DNA of 64,000 nucleotides, from positions 806,001 through 870,000 of the forward strand of contig JAJTTP010000017.1 in the NCBI GenBank assembly GCA_023313575.1, in the 5' to 3' direction. A program made the position numbers and the translations under genes. This stretch comes from Eutypella sp. D-1. Taxonomy: Eukaryota; Ascomycota; Sordariomycetes; Xylariales; Diatrypaceae. Under the pieces are notes generated by a model. It was given only the letters and a program-made list of their open reading frames with translations. It was not told the origin of the DNA and ran no database searches. Below, in pieces: positions 23,604 through 34,255 of the stretch; position 1 is the first letter of the stretch, and each line of letters begins with the position of its first letter.

Positions 23604-24650
23604 ATGCAGTTTCCCTACCACGTCCTCATCGGCGCCGCCGTGAAAATCCCAGTCCCCGACCCCGTTCCGGTAATCTCCTACAGCCCCGTGGTACTCCCGG
23701 CTGCGGACCGACCCGTCGACATCCAGCTGCGCGTAATGGCGCCGGCGCCGGCGCTCAGCAACGACAACGACGACAACCAGGAGCTGCCCATAATCCTGCT
23801 GGCGCACGGTGCGGGGCCGAGCAACTACCTGAGCTCGCTGGACGGCGTAACGCCGCTGGCGGAGTTCTACGCGTCGCGGGGGTTCGCGGTGCTGCAGCCG
23901 ACGCTACTAGACTCAGCGTTCCTAGGCCTGGCGGCTTCGGCACCCGCCGGCGACGAGGCCTTCTGGCGTGAGCGCGCGCCCGACCTCTCGCGCCTGCTCG
24001 ACGATGACACCCTCGACGCTATTGAGGCCGCAGTGCCCTTCCTCTCTTCCGCCTCGCAGCCTTCCCTCGTCGCGGCCGGGGCGCCTCCCCGCCTCGACCG
24101 GACCCGCGTCGCCGTCGTGGGATACTCCTTCGGCGGACAGACGGCGCAGCTGCTGCTTGGCGCCACGAACACGGACCCGCGGACCAACGAGACAGTGCGG
24201 GCGCGCGACGAGCGCATCCGCGCGGGCGTGGTGCTCGCGGGCATGGGAAAAGGCGGGGACGATCTGGCCGAAAGCGCGGACCAGATCATCCCGTTCTACG
24301 GGCCGGACTTCTCGGACATGGCTGCGCCGGCGCTGGTGGTGTACGGCGACGAGGACGTGAGCGCGCTGCTCACGAACCGCGGCGCCGACTGGCACGCCGA
24401 CTCGTACGTCCTCGCGCCCGGCCCAAAGAGCCTACTCACCGTCCGCGCCGGAAAGCACGCCCTCGGCGGCGTGGGAGGCTACGATGCCGCTGAGGCCGAT
24501 GAGGAGAGCCCCGAGCGACTTGCCATGGTGCAGCGCATGGCCTGGGCGTACCTGTGGAGCCAGCTGCACGAGGGTGATACGGCCTGGGAGGAGGCGTGCA
24601 AGGCGTTTGAGGAGCTCGCGCAGTTGGGCTCGGTTGAACATAAGGAGTGA
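23604..24650 (+). CDS. Alpha/beta hydrolase (dienelactone hydrolase/chlorophyllase-like)
   Basis: Single exon, 348 residues, no convincing signal peptide. Alpha/beta hydrolase fold: oxyanion motif LLAHGAGPSN near residue 76, nucleophile elbow GYSFGG with Ser175, probable acid Asp249 or Asp251 in YGDEDVSAL, and His285 in GKHALGG. Spacing fits a complete Ser-Asp-His triad, so it should be an active esterase or lipase-like enzyme. The overall shape (AVLQPTLLDS, then DRTRVAVVGYSFGG) resembles fungal chlorophyllase/PAF-acetylhydrolase-like proteins. The substrate cannot be told from sequence. A long antisense reading frame opposite it is a codon-bias shadow. Confidence 0.9.
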   Translation: MQFPYHVLIGAAVKIPVPDPVPVISYSPVVLPAADRPVDIQLRVMAPAPALSNDNDDNQELPIILLAHGAGPSNYLSSLDGVTPLAEFYASRGFAVLQPTLLDSAFLGLAASAPAGDEAFWRERAPDLSRLLDDDTLDAIEAAVPFLSSASQPSLVAAGAPPRLDRTRVAVVGYSFGGQTAQLLLGATNTDPRTNETVRARDERIRAGVVLAGMGKGGDDLAESADQIIPFYGPDFSDMAAPALVVYGDEDVSALLTNRGADWHADSYVLAPGPKSLLTVRAGKHALGGVGGYDAAEADEESPERLAMVQRMAWAYLWSQLHEGDTAWEEACKAFEELAQLGSVEHKE

Positions 24651-27600
24651 AGGAGGTATTATTCGTGAGATGTCCTGATGTAAGATCGAATAGTTATCGA
24701 ACTATGTCCCCCTTACTAATTACACCGGGCGAAGTCCTTTACTCATAGAGAAGTATAGTTTAGCATAGCATATAGATAGTGGCAAAGTCGCTGCCAGCAC
24801 CCCTAACCTATATACCCAGTAGTGGGTACAGTTTAATGACTATTCGACCTCTACCCATACTATCACGTTACCTCACAGTGATCCTCCAGCTTCTATTTCG
24901 CTTTATGCCCAAATCTCCTGACACTATGTCGCGCGTGTTGAGGGTTAGAAAGCGACTATCGCGAATACACTAAGGGCGGCACCACAGCTGAAACCTGAAG
25001 AACGAGAGAAAGCCACAAAGGCTGAAGGGATCCCAGCAGTATATATAGACTCCGCACGGGCCACATACCCCTAACCCCTGGCAGGCTACTGCTCTATTCA
25101 GTGTACATCATTTGCCTTAGTATTTTTCACAAGGGTCTCAAAGGATGATATTTAAAGCAAGAGAACAATTATATAAGGTCGCAAGTACATAGCTAGACAG
25201 TATAGGATAAATATTAGAAACGTGTTGGCTTCTTGCTTTTTTCTGAAGGTAGTTGACTTTGTAATGTATATGGCCTAAGTGTTCGAGATGATGGTTGATC
25301 TTGACTGCATTGATATAAAAGCTCTGACATGGCATGGGGACAGGCCATCCAGGTGATATAGGTAGGCCAGCCTAGCCAGGTATGTCAAGTCCTATTTGAT
25401 CAAAATGGACGACCTGCCAAACTAGACAAATCTAGCCGGACTGACCTGAACCGATTTGAAGGGTGTAGAATTCACGCCTCACCGAACCGAGGCATGGTCT
25501 GTGCTCTATGGTCCTGTATGCGTGGGTATTAGCCTATTCGGGGTTCGTCAACTTTCGCGATGGAAGTGAGCGGATAAGGGAAAAAATCGACGTGATGTGC
25601 ATCCTTCCATGCCGTCTGTACTTTACTGAAGCCACTCCGTGTACCCGCCATATAAACGGATTATCTATTCGTGTCAGATAAGCAGATAAGCAGAGTTGCA
25701 TCATATTCGGTCTAGAGCCTTTTTGTATGCGGTGTTGATGTAGTATTTATGCATAAGACCCTGCATCGTAAGCCGAGGATATCGCCGCACACATGTAAAG
25801 AACTTTATGTTTTCCTCGATTTGGCTTTTTAATTTAAAATTTACATGCTATTTGTCTAAGACATCAGTCTGCTAGTCTTATATAACAACCTCAGGCCGCT
25901 CCTCGGATCGGAAAAACTCCACATGTCTGACAGGGCCGGGTTTAAGGTAATACTTCAGAAACTAGACTATGTGTAAAGATATCAAATTTTCTGGTTTATA
26001 GGTAATAGAGCCTCATCCATCGGTTCTGTTTTCTGGACCGTAGATTTCTCGAGATTTCTTTTACCTGGTTCTCATCGAGTCCATGGGATAATGATCCAAT
26101 GATCTGCCTCTACGCAAGGGAACATTCTCCTAACAGTCTAGGCGCATGAACAAGCGTTTAAACGACGGGCGACCGACTCCACTTGCACTACCACTGTGAT
26201 TGTCACCCAGTTCGTGGAACAACACCTTCGCGACCGTCCATCGAGGCGGGTCCCCTCGGGAGGCATGGTTGCTGCACACCATTGAAATTGTCATTTTGGT
26301 CCAGGAGAAATGCAACCTTAATATATATGTTGTGTTTAAAAATAGATACCGTTCCCTATAGATCGATTCCGAGGTCGCTCACGCATCATCGCACCGACCA
26401 TACCGACTGAGTCGAGAGTCGTTACCATATCGATCTATGCCCCGGAAGATCGGTAACGAAACTAGGCCGGCGCTGTAAGACCTGGTACGCAGCTAATATA
26501 TTAATTGCATGGAGTACCCAAACAAGAGGTTAGAGATTCGGTATGACGAAGGACTCACGAAGGGAACAAACTCGGTGCCCAGCGCCGTACCGAGCTTGTT
26601 CCACCGGAGATCTTGCGCAGGTACCCAGCAAGGGGCGCGTCAGGGTGAGATCTAGACACCAATCACACACTTACACAAGAAACGCCCCTCATCACAACAT
26701 CTTGATCAACAATATAACTACAGACCGCGATTCTTAGCTTCATTTGCTTTTCGGCGATAGTCGCAAACGGGATAACGCCCACGGGCCTGTATCCCCAAAT
26801 GTGGGAGGACTAGCAGGTGCTTGGCAAACGGTGGCCCCATAACACTGTAGATCTATTTTTGATCCAACTTTTTATTTAGCAGGTAGATAGAAACGTTGGG
26901 GGTCCAGTGGGTGTGGGCGGGATACCCCACGGAAACAAACCGACATCTTTGGCCGGAAACTAGGAATTATTTCTTTATCTCTCGGGAAATATCATACCAT
27001 TTGATGGTAGTCAGACCTGTAAAGCGGCACATGCTTTTTTGTGTCGAATCAACTCATTTCCCTGGCATCAGTCCACCGATCACACTGCATAGGACAAGAC
27101 ATTGCCAAGCGTTGCCAGTGGGCAGCCGAGCCTTCTGTCCTAGGGTGCGGGGTGTAAGATGTAAGGCTGGCTGGCTTTCATGAGCCTCCTCTCGAGTTTT
27201 AAGCGCTGAGCTTTCGTCATGTCTCCAGATATCCTCGTGACGATGACATACGATTATTACTTCTCCGATTATTCATCACCAACCTAACGCCAGCGTCTTG
27301 TCTAGAAAGGCACTATTCCGTATATATTTAAGTAATGTCCTTAAGTAATAAATGATATTCTCGGCCCAACTGAAAGCGCTAGTCTACAACCTACGAACAA
27401 ACTTTCCATAAATGGCGATTCTACTAGTAATATGGTTGGTTTGATTGGTCGATCCTTGTGAAGGCTCCAAATTAGCGTCAGTGTTTAAGTTGGGTCCGTC
27501 CTTGCCGTCCTGGCTGACCTGCCGACGAGTGCCGCATATACAGTCCGGAGTGCACTAGTAAACGCCCTAGGTAGTTGAGGTAGGTAGTTCAAGTCTTCGG

Positions 27601-28159
27601 GAGCAAATCCCCTTCCCCCCCTTTCTCCCCTATCTCCCATATTCTCTTCTACCCATGCCACCACTGTTACATACAATCTGACGGGTCAATTCTTGTTCGT
27701 CAAGCTATTACTCTGGGAGCTTTGGCATACCTATCAGCTTCCAAACCTGCCCGGAGTCACGGACGGGGGAAGGGGGGGGGGGGACTAATATCATGTTAGG
27801 CTTTAGCATGCACGTAGACTACCTTGTAAGCAGGCCAATCCATACCCATGGGTTATAAACACTGACATGCATTGGGTCGGTTATAACTCAAGCATCGAAT
27901 TATATGTAAGGGGTTGGTAAGAGTACAGCGTTATGGGCTGCAGGCTTATACTACAGTCGGTGCAGGGAGCCGGCGAGCGTTGTATCTGTTCGGCCCGCTC
28001 TTGGTCTGATATCTGATATCAGTCTAGGTATAAGAAGCAAGATGAGCCCGCTCCCACCAACACGCGTCTCCAATGATCGGCACTCTTCTTTTGACCCTCT
28101 TCTCTTCACCACACCCATTAAGTGGAATCAAAGGGCACCGTATTATCACGGGAAGAATC
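24651..28159. other. Gene-poor intergenic region
   Basis: About 3.5 kb with no ORF that resembles a protein and no transposon terminal repeats I could see. It is AT-richer than the flanking genes, with a G run near 27770-27783 and CCTAGGTAG-type motifs near 27567. A TATAAGA at about 28029 may be the catalase TATA box. Degenerate mobile DNA is possible but not shown. Confidence 0.6.
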
Positions 28160-30798
28160 ATGAGTCCAGCTCTTGCCTCAGCAGCCCTGTTTGGGCTCCT
28201 GGGCCTCGCCTCTGCTGCCTGTCCATTCGCGGACATGGGTGCTCTCCATGCCCGGCAGGATCAAGGAGAAGATATTCTGGCCGATTATAAGGTTGATGAT
28301 AGCAAAGGTTTCTTCACCGACGATGTCGGTGGACAAATCTCTGAGCAGGACAGCCTCAGGGCTGGTTCGAGGGGTCCCACTCTTCTCGAGGATTTCATCT
28401 TCCGGCAGAAGATCACACACTTCGATCACGAAAGAGTAAGTACCTTTAGAAAATTGCTTGGTGGATCGATGTGGTGCAACACATACGTCGTGTGACCTCG
28501 GAGTCGACCGCCCCTTATACCCGGCCATCACGGTACAAGTTTACTAAGTCGGTCCATAGGTTCCCGAACGAGCCGTCCACGCAAGAGGGGCCGGAGCTCA
28601 CGGCACCTTCACCAGCTACGGCGACTGGAGCAATATCACTGCCGCGTCTTTCCTGGGCAGTGCAGACAAACAGACCCCTGTGTTTGTGCGGTTTTCTACG
28701 GTCGCCGGATCCCGCGGTAGCGCTGATACTGCCCGCGATGTTCATGGTTTTGCCACTAGATTGTAAGTCTCTTTGGCCCAAACTTTCTAGTATGAGTGCT
28801 AACCTGGTGGCTAGTTACACAGATGAAGGCAACTTTGGTATGGCTTTGCTGACCCCAAGGTAGCCGTTTCAGCTTGAGTACTGACATGTCGTCGTAGACA
28901 TCGTGGGGAATAACATCCCTGTCTTCTTTATCCAGGACGCCATAAGGTTCCCGGACCTTATTCATTCAGTGAAACCAAGCCCCGACAGCGAAGTCCCGCA
29001 GGCGGCCACTGCCCATGATTCTGCCTGGGATTTTTTCTCGTCTCAGCCCAGCACCCTACACACACTCTTCTGGGCTATGTCGGGGAACGGTATCCCTAGG
29101 AGCTATAGGCACATGGTTTGTAATTAATCCATTTTCTCCATCCGCTGACGCTAACAAATCTTAAGGATGGGTTCGGCGTGCATGCTTTCCGCTTAGTTAC
29201 CGACGATGGCAAGTCTCAATTTGTCAAGTGGCATTGGAAGACGAAGCAGGGGAAGGCGAGCTTGGTATGGGAGGAGGCACAGACAATTTCCGGGAAGAAC
29301 GCGGATTTCCACAGGGCCGACCTGTTTGACGCCATCGCGTCGGGGAACGGCCCGGAGTGGGAGTTGGCTGTCCAACTCGTCGATGAGGACAAGTCACTCG
29401 CCTTTGGGTTCGACCTACTCGATCCCACGAAGATTATTCCCGAGGAGCTAGCGCCCTTGAAGAAGCTTGGCGTGATGAAGCTCGACAGAAACCCGACAAA
29501 TTACTTTGCCGAGACGGAACAGATCATGGTAAGCTTACTCTACTTACTCAGCCCCTTATGCATGGTGTGTAGGACGACGTGAAAGTATTAACAATCATGT
29601 AGTTCCAACCAGGTCACATTGTCCGAGGCATCGACTTCTCCGAAGATCCGCTGCTGCAAGGCCGGATCTTCTCTTACCTCGACACCCAGCTCAACAGGCA
29701 TGGTGGGCCTAACTTTGAGCAGCTACCCATCAACAGGCCAGTCATCCCCATTCATAACAACAACCGCGATGGGGCGGGCCAGAACCTCATTCATCAGAAT
29801 ATCCACCCATGTAAGTTACCACCAAGCGGGTCCCATCTCAAGATGATTCTGCATAGTAGGGAGAATTAAGCAGATGTGTGACGTATATACAACTCACTAA
29901 CTTGTCTCTCCGACAACTAGACAGCCCGAACACGCTAAATGGTGGGTTTCCCGAGCAGGCAACGCAGGAAAAGGGGAGGGGTTTCTTCACGGCGCCATCC
30001 CGGCAGACGTCGGGGCGCCTTGTGCGTGGCCTGTCGTCGACCTTCGATGACCACTGGTCGCAGCCACGGCTGTTCTACAACTCGCTCACGGCCATTGAGC
30101 AGCAGTTCCTGATCAATGCGATCAGGTTCGAGACGAGCCAGCTGAAGTCTGAGACGGTCAAGAAGAATGTACTGTCTCAACTTAACCGGGTGAGCCACGA
30201 CATCGCGGTGCGCGTGGCGACTGCGCTCGACCTTGACGCTCCTGCTCCTGATGAGACATACTACCACGACAACACGACCGTGGGCATCTCCATCTTCAAC
30301 ACGACGCTCCCGAGCATCGCCACCCTCCATGTTGGCATCCTGGCCACTAACACTGGAAAGAACGGCACGGGCAAGACGGCTCTGCAGCAGGCCGCGAGTC
30401 TCAAGGAGCGCTTCGCGGCCGACGGCCTAGTCGTGACCGTCGTCGCCGAGAGTCTCACCGAGGGCGTCGATAAGACATACTCGGCAGCGGACGCGATCGA
30501 CTTTGATGCCGTAGTGGTGACATCGGCCGCGGCGGATGCGGGCCTCTTCACGCTAGCCTCGGTCTCAACGCTGTACCCGCCTGCGCGCCCCCTGCAGATC
30601 GCCAATCTCGGCTTCCTGTATGGCAAGCCCGTGGCCTTTTTCGGCGAAGGGAAGCCGGATGAGATACTGGCCGCCGCTGGTTTTGAGGCAGATGCCGAGG
30701 GTGTCTACATCACGTCGTCCCTCGACGAAGCGGTGTCTGGCATCGAGGATGGGCTGAAGGTGTTCAAGTTTACCGGACGCTTCCCGCAGGATCAGTGA
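28160..30798 (+). CDS. catB: Secreted large-subunit catalase
   Basis: Seven exons: 28160-28435, 28560-28762, 28815-28837, 28898-29115, 29166-29528, 29603-29810, 29921-30798; 722 residues, all phases consistent. Haem catalase that dismutates hydrogen peroxide. A signal peptide is evident ([19 protein letters not shown]), so the enzyme is extracellular or cell-wall bound, like Aspergillus CatB and Neurospora CAT-3. Catalytic His99 is in PERAVHARG, the distal Asn in [11 protein letters not shown], and the proximal haem Tyr in [14 protein letters not shown]. The last ~180 residues form the DJ-1/class I amidotransferase-like domain typical of large-subunit catalases. Exon 3 is only 23 nt. Confidence 0.96.
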
Positions 30799-32201
30799 AT
30801 GAGACGAAGATCACTGGAGGCCTCGGCGTCAAATTGCTAGTGTTTGCTAGTAAGGGATCTACAATCGTTTTCTTGCTTTTCTTCGAATAATGTAACCCCA
30901 TACTAGAGTTTATTCTTCAATGATATTGTAATTGATACCGCCAACCTGCTCGCATTCATTCATTTGCCGACGTAGTTGTGCACTTAAACTACAGTCTGAA
31001 CCTTGCGAATCAGATCCTGCAAGCTCCTACGGCTTCCATAATCGTATTTATAGATTGCACATACTAGTGCTATTATCGCCTATGTAATTAATTGGCTGGT
31101 GTAGTTTCTAGTGTGGCTTTAGTTTGCGTAGTACCCTGACACCCAATTTCGGTATTTGGGCATTTCAAAACCAAAAGAGGATACCCTATAATATGTGATA
31201 TTTTAAGCAAAGCAACCAGGCAATTCACAGAGTAGCAACATGAACGCATAACTAGGTGCTACAATATACACTGTCCATGCTGCTATATTATACGACTGCG
31301 AGTGCTTATTACCAATCAAAGGTCAACCAAAGTTACTACTTCGTAACCAGGATTCGATCGTGATAGCCCAGTTTTTGGAGTTGCCGTGAGTGTGACGAGA
31401 CAATAATACCTATATATGAATGAGCGGTAGTACAGGTTTGTAGGGACATTGCAAAGTTCATCGCAACCTCACAAGGAGGGGATGTGCACTCGAGATAAAA
31501 GCTCAACTTCTATCCTGCTTAAGTGTATTGGGTGCCCGTGTAAGAGAGCGCTTGTGATGAACAGGGGTAAAAAGGGGTAACGGTACTAAGTCCCATATAA
31601 TAATTATCTGCGTAATAAACTTATCATAGTTTAAGTCCTAATAGGGACTATTCATTCACTCAGACCTTTGTTGTTATTTGCATCTATGCTGAGAAGACTG
31701 TTCCATGTTTCTTTTCCGTCTTTTCCCAGAAGAGGGGCAGAACATAGCCTGGTGCCTGTTTTGAGTACTATAATACTAATTATCACTGATTGTACTTGAC
31801 CGTGATTGAATTGGGAACTATTCCTGGCGGAGGAGGATAGGAATGAACAGTTTCATGTTCCTTAAAACACTCAGACCACGCCATACATATATAGGCCGGT
31901 GACTTATCTGCGAAATTATTAGCTTTTCATATATCTGTCTATTAATAGGGGCTTTTATAGGGCACAGTTCTAATTCACGGCGACTTTTTAGATACGCACA
32001 ATGCCACGCCATTAAGTTTAACTTTTCTAATGAAGAACTTGTGTATAAAATCTCGACATCTCCATTTAAGATCTTCAACGACACCTGGATAGATCAGCAA
32101 AGCAAATCACACCCAACCCTAGACATCCTGTCATTCAATTAGTATTCTTCGATTTTCACTTCGAATCGCCACTATCGCTCGCCACTCGTACGTGACTCAA
32201 A
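30799..32201. other. AT-rich intergenic region
   Basis: No gene recognised. TA-rich DNA with 3' flank signals of catalase on the left and TATAAAA at 32044-32050 plus a C/A-rich leader before the small secreted protein on the right. Confidence 0.65.
32044..32050 (+). promoter_or_regulatory. TATA box of the six-cysteine secreted protein
   Basis: TATAAAA about 155 nt upstream of the ATG at 32202. Confidence 0.5.
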
Positions 32202-32456
32202 ATGCAGCTCTCCTTCATCTTCACCTCGGCTCTAGCTGCTGCCTTGCTAGCCGCCCCCGCTCTGTCGTGTCAATGTTTCAAAGATGAAAACCATAACGAA
32301 GTGGATGAGTTTAAGACCATTGAGGCCTGCGACAAAGCCCACGGGAAACTTATGAATGGGGAGTGGTTCAACTGCGACGCCAAATCGATACAACACAGAT
32401 TGAACCAATTCAAGAAGGACTGTGGCGGGAAACCATTCAGTGATTGCTGGGCTTAA
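32202..32456 (+). CDS. Small secreted six-cysteine protein
   Basis: Single exon, 84 residues. A clear signal peptide (MQLSFIFTSALAAALLAAPALS) leaves a mature part of about 62 residues with six cysteines at 23, 25, 43, 58, 74 and 82, enough for three disulphides. The CxC start, a middle Cys after a Thr/Glu segment, and the late SIxxRLxxF helix before the last Cys pair resemble small Cys-rich proteins often seen in plant-associated Sordariomycetes. No enzyme motif. It could be an apoplastic effector candidate, an antimicrobial peptide or a wall protein; the sequence does not decide. The ATG lies in a good context (CAAAATGC) and a TATA box is upstream. Confidence 0.82.
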   Translation: MQLSFIFTSALAAALLAAPALSCQCFKDENHNEVDEFKTIEACDKAHGKLMNGEWFNCDAKSIQHRLNQFKKDCGGKPFSDCWA

Positions 32457-33784
32457 GCCCAGTTATAAGGCCTAGTCGGGACAACCGTTGCTCTGAATTG
32501 TACCGCCTACTTCCATCCAACGAGCCAAAGAGCACAACTATCCGCAGCCAACAGACATTGGGATGACCGATCCCCGTCTCATATTCAACAATCACAATGA
32601 ATTGCGTACCTCGGCAGAGGTTCGGGCTAGCATGTTTGGACTGGTAGAGTGGTGGTCATCATGACGACTACAAGCAGAAATAGTGCGGAAGGATGGTCTG
32701 ACTATGGAACGTGTGCCATCAAGATTTGCTGCGAATGCGGCAACGATGGCATTTTGAAGGGTGTCGAGAACGGCTTATGGATATGGACTGACGGATTGGT
32801 TTATTTTATTCTCTTCTAACGTTTTATGCTATATTTACAAAAATGAACAATTATTCTTGCGACTAAGTTAGACCGGCCTCAGTGGGAGCAGCTGACGTTG
32901 TAGTACCGGGACTTTCCTGTCAGTTCGGCACAAATATTCGATTTCCATTCGATATGATGTATTCCTGTCAAAGGCATGTAAGACGGCAACTTCATGAAGC
33001 CACAAAGATCTGTAAGTGGACGAATAGAGCTGAGTCAGCTTCTGAGGTCTGGTTGGGGCTTAGTATCATCGATCTCGTGACATCGATGAAGGTGACACCA
33101 TTAGTCAAAGGTGTGCTGGCATAGGGCTGTACAAGCCGTCACTAGCTGTGCCCAATCGGCAGTGACGCTATTTTCGGTGATTATCTGGAAAGTTGGGGAA
33201 GTGCATGGCTCACGGCTGAGCCGCACATGGGCTTCAAACCTCGGGGTATATAGATTTGGGGCGGTCCTATCAGGCGATAGGAGGGCGTAATCTGCTAGCC
33301 CCAACGCCTTTTTCTCGTGTTATAACCAACATTATGCTCAAGGTCATGCTCGGTGGTAATCGTGGGCCTTCTCGCGTGTGGCTTAACAGCGCCATGTGCA
33401 GAATCGAGGCTGACATAGCCGAAGCTAAAGCATGTCGAGGGACTAACAACAAGTCCGGGAGCCTCCTATTCGTTGTATGGCCTCTTAATTTCGCTGCGTG
33501 ATGCTGATATTAGGCGTCGCGTTCTGAAGTGTAGGGTAAGCGGAGATATCCTTAGGACTATTAGGCACCGGAGCCAGCCGACCCGATGTGTAAGACTCTA
33601 ACCTACATCAACTTTGGGACCAGAGCCGCCTATATAAACGGGCATGGGTCGCTCGGCTTCTCATGATTTCCTTGTCTTCAGTAGGCTCACTCTCACCCAA
33701 CACGGCTTGCCTTCACAAGATTCAAAGGACCTTACCTATACCAAATTCCTTAATATTAGTTTAATAATTACATCCAACGCTAAA
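32457..33784. other. Intergenic between two secreted-protein genes
   Basis: No supportable gene. TATATAA lies at 33631-33637, followed by a leader before the ATG at 33785. Confidence 0.65.
33631..33637 (+). promoter_or_regulatory. TATA box of the 156-residue secreted protein
   Basis: TATATAA about 150 nt upstream of the ATG at 33785. Confidence 0.5.
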
Positions 33785-34255
33785 ATGCAGTTCACCACCT
33801 TCGTCCTTGCTGCGCTCGCCAGCGTCTCTACCGCCTCTGCCCGCGCGGTCGAGAACCAACCCCGGGCAACCGTGACTGTGGGCCTGCCCAACGGCGACTT
33901 CAACATCCGGAAGGACCTCGCCGCCGGGATCAACGTGACCTCAGTGCAGGCCTTCCCCGTGGGACTGCCGGCGACGGAGTGCACGTTGTTCTGGCAGTTT
34001 CAGCCGGGGTTCCCCGTGTCGCAGTCCGGGGCCTCGCAGGTCAACGTGTTCGACGTGAACGGCAACGCTCCGGGGGCCCTCGTCGGCACCTTCTCCGTCG
34101 GCGCCCATGACGGCGCTCAGCACGTCATCAACACGTTCCAGTGCCGGAACCCCCTCACCGTGCGGTTCGAAATCGCCAGCAACGACCAGCCCGGCAGCCT
34201 CAGCTTCCACGCCAACGCGGCCAGCGGAATCTTCGTGAAGTACAATACGCAGTAA
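33785..34255 (+). CDS. Secreted hypothetical protein, 156 residues
   Basis: Single exon. Signal peptide (MQFTTFVLAALASVSTASA) followed by a beta-rich, Gly/Val/Phe-rich mature protein of about 137 residues with two cysteines (in TECTLF and FQCRNP) that could form one disulphide, and one NVT sequon. No recognised catalytic motif or named domain. The alternating pattern suggests a compact beta-sandwich. Start chosen at the ATG followed by the signal peptide, although the frame stays open upstream to 33644. With the preceding six-Cys gene and catalase it makes three consecutive secreted products. Confidence 0.85.
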   Translation: MQFTTFVLAALASVSTASARAVENQPRATVTVGLPNGDFNIRKDLAAGINVTSVQAFPVGLPATECTLFWQFQPGFPVSQSGASQVNVFDVNGNAPGALVGTFSVGAHDGAQHVINTFQCRNPLTVRFEIASNDQPGSLSFHANAASGIFVKYNTQ

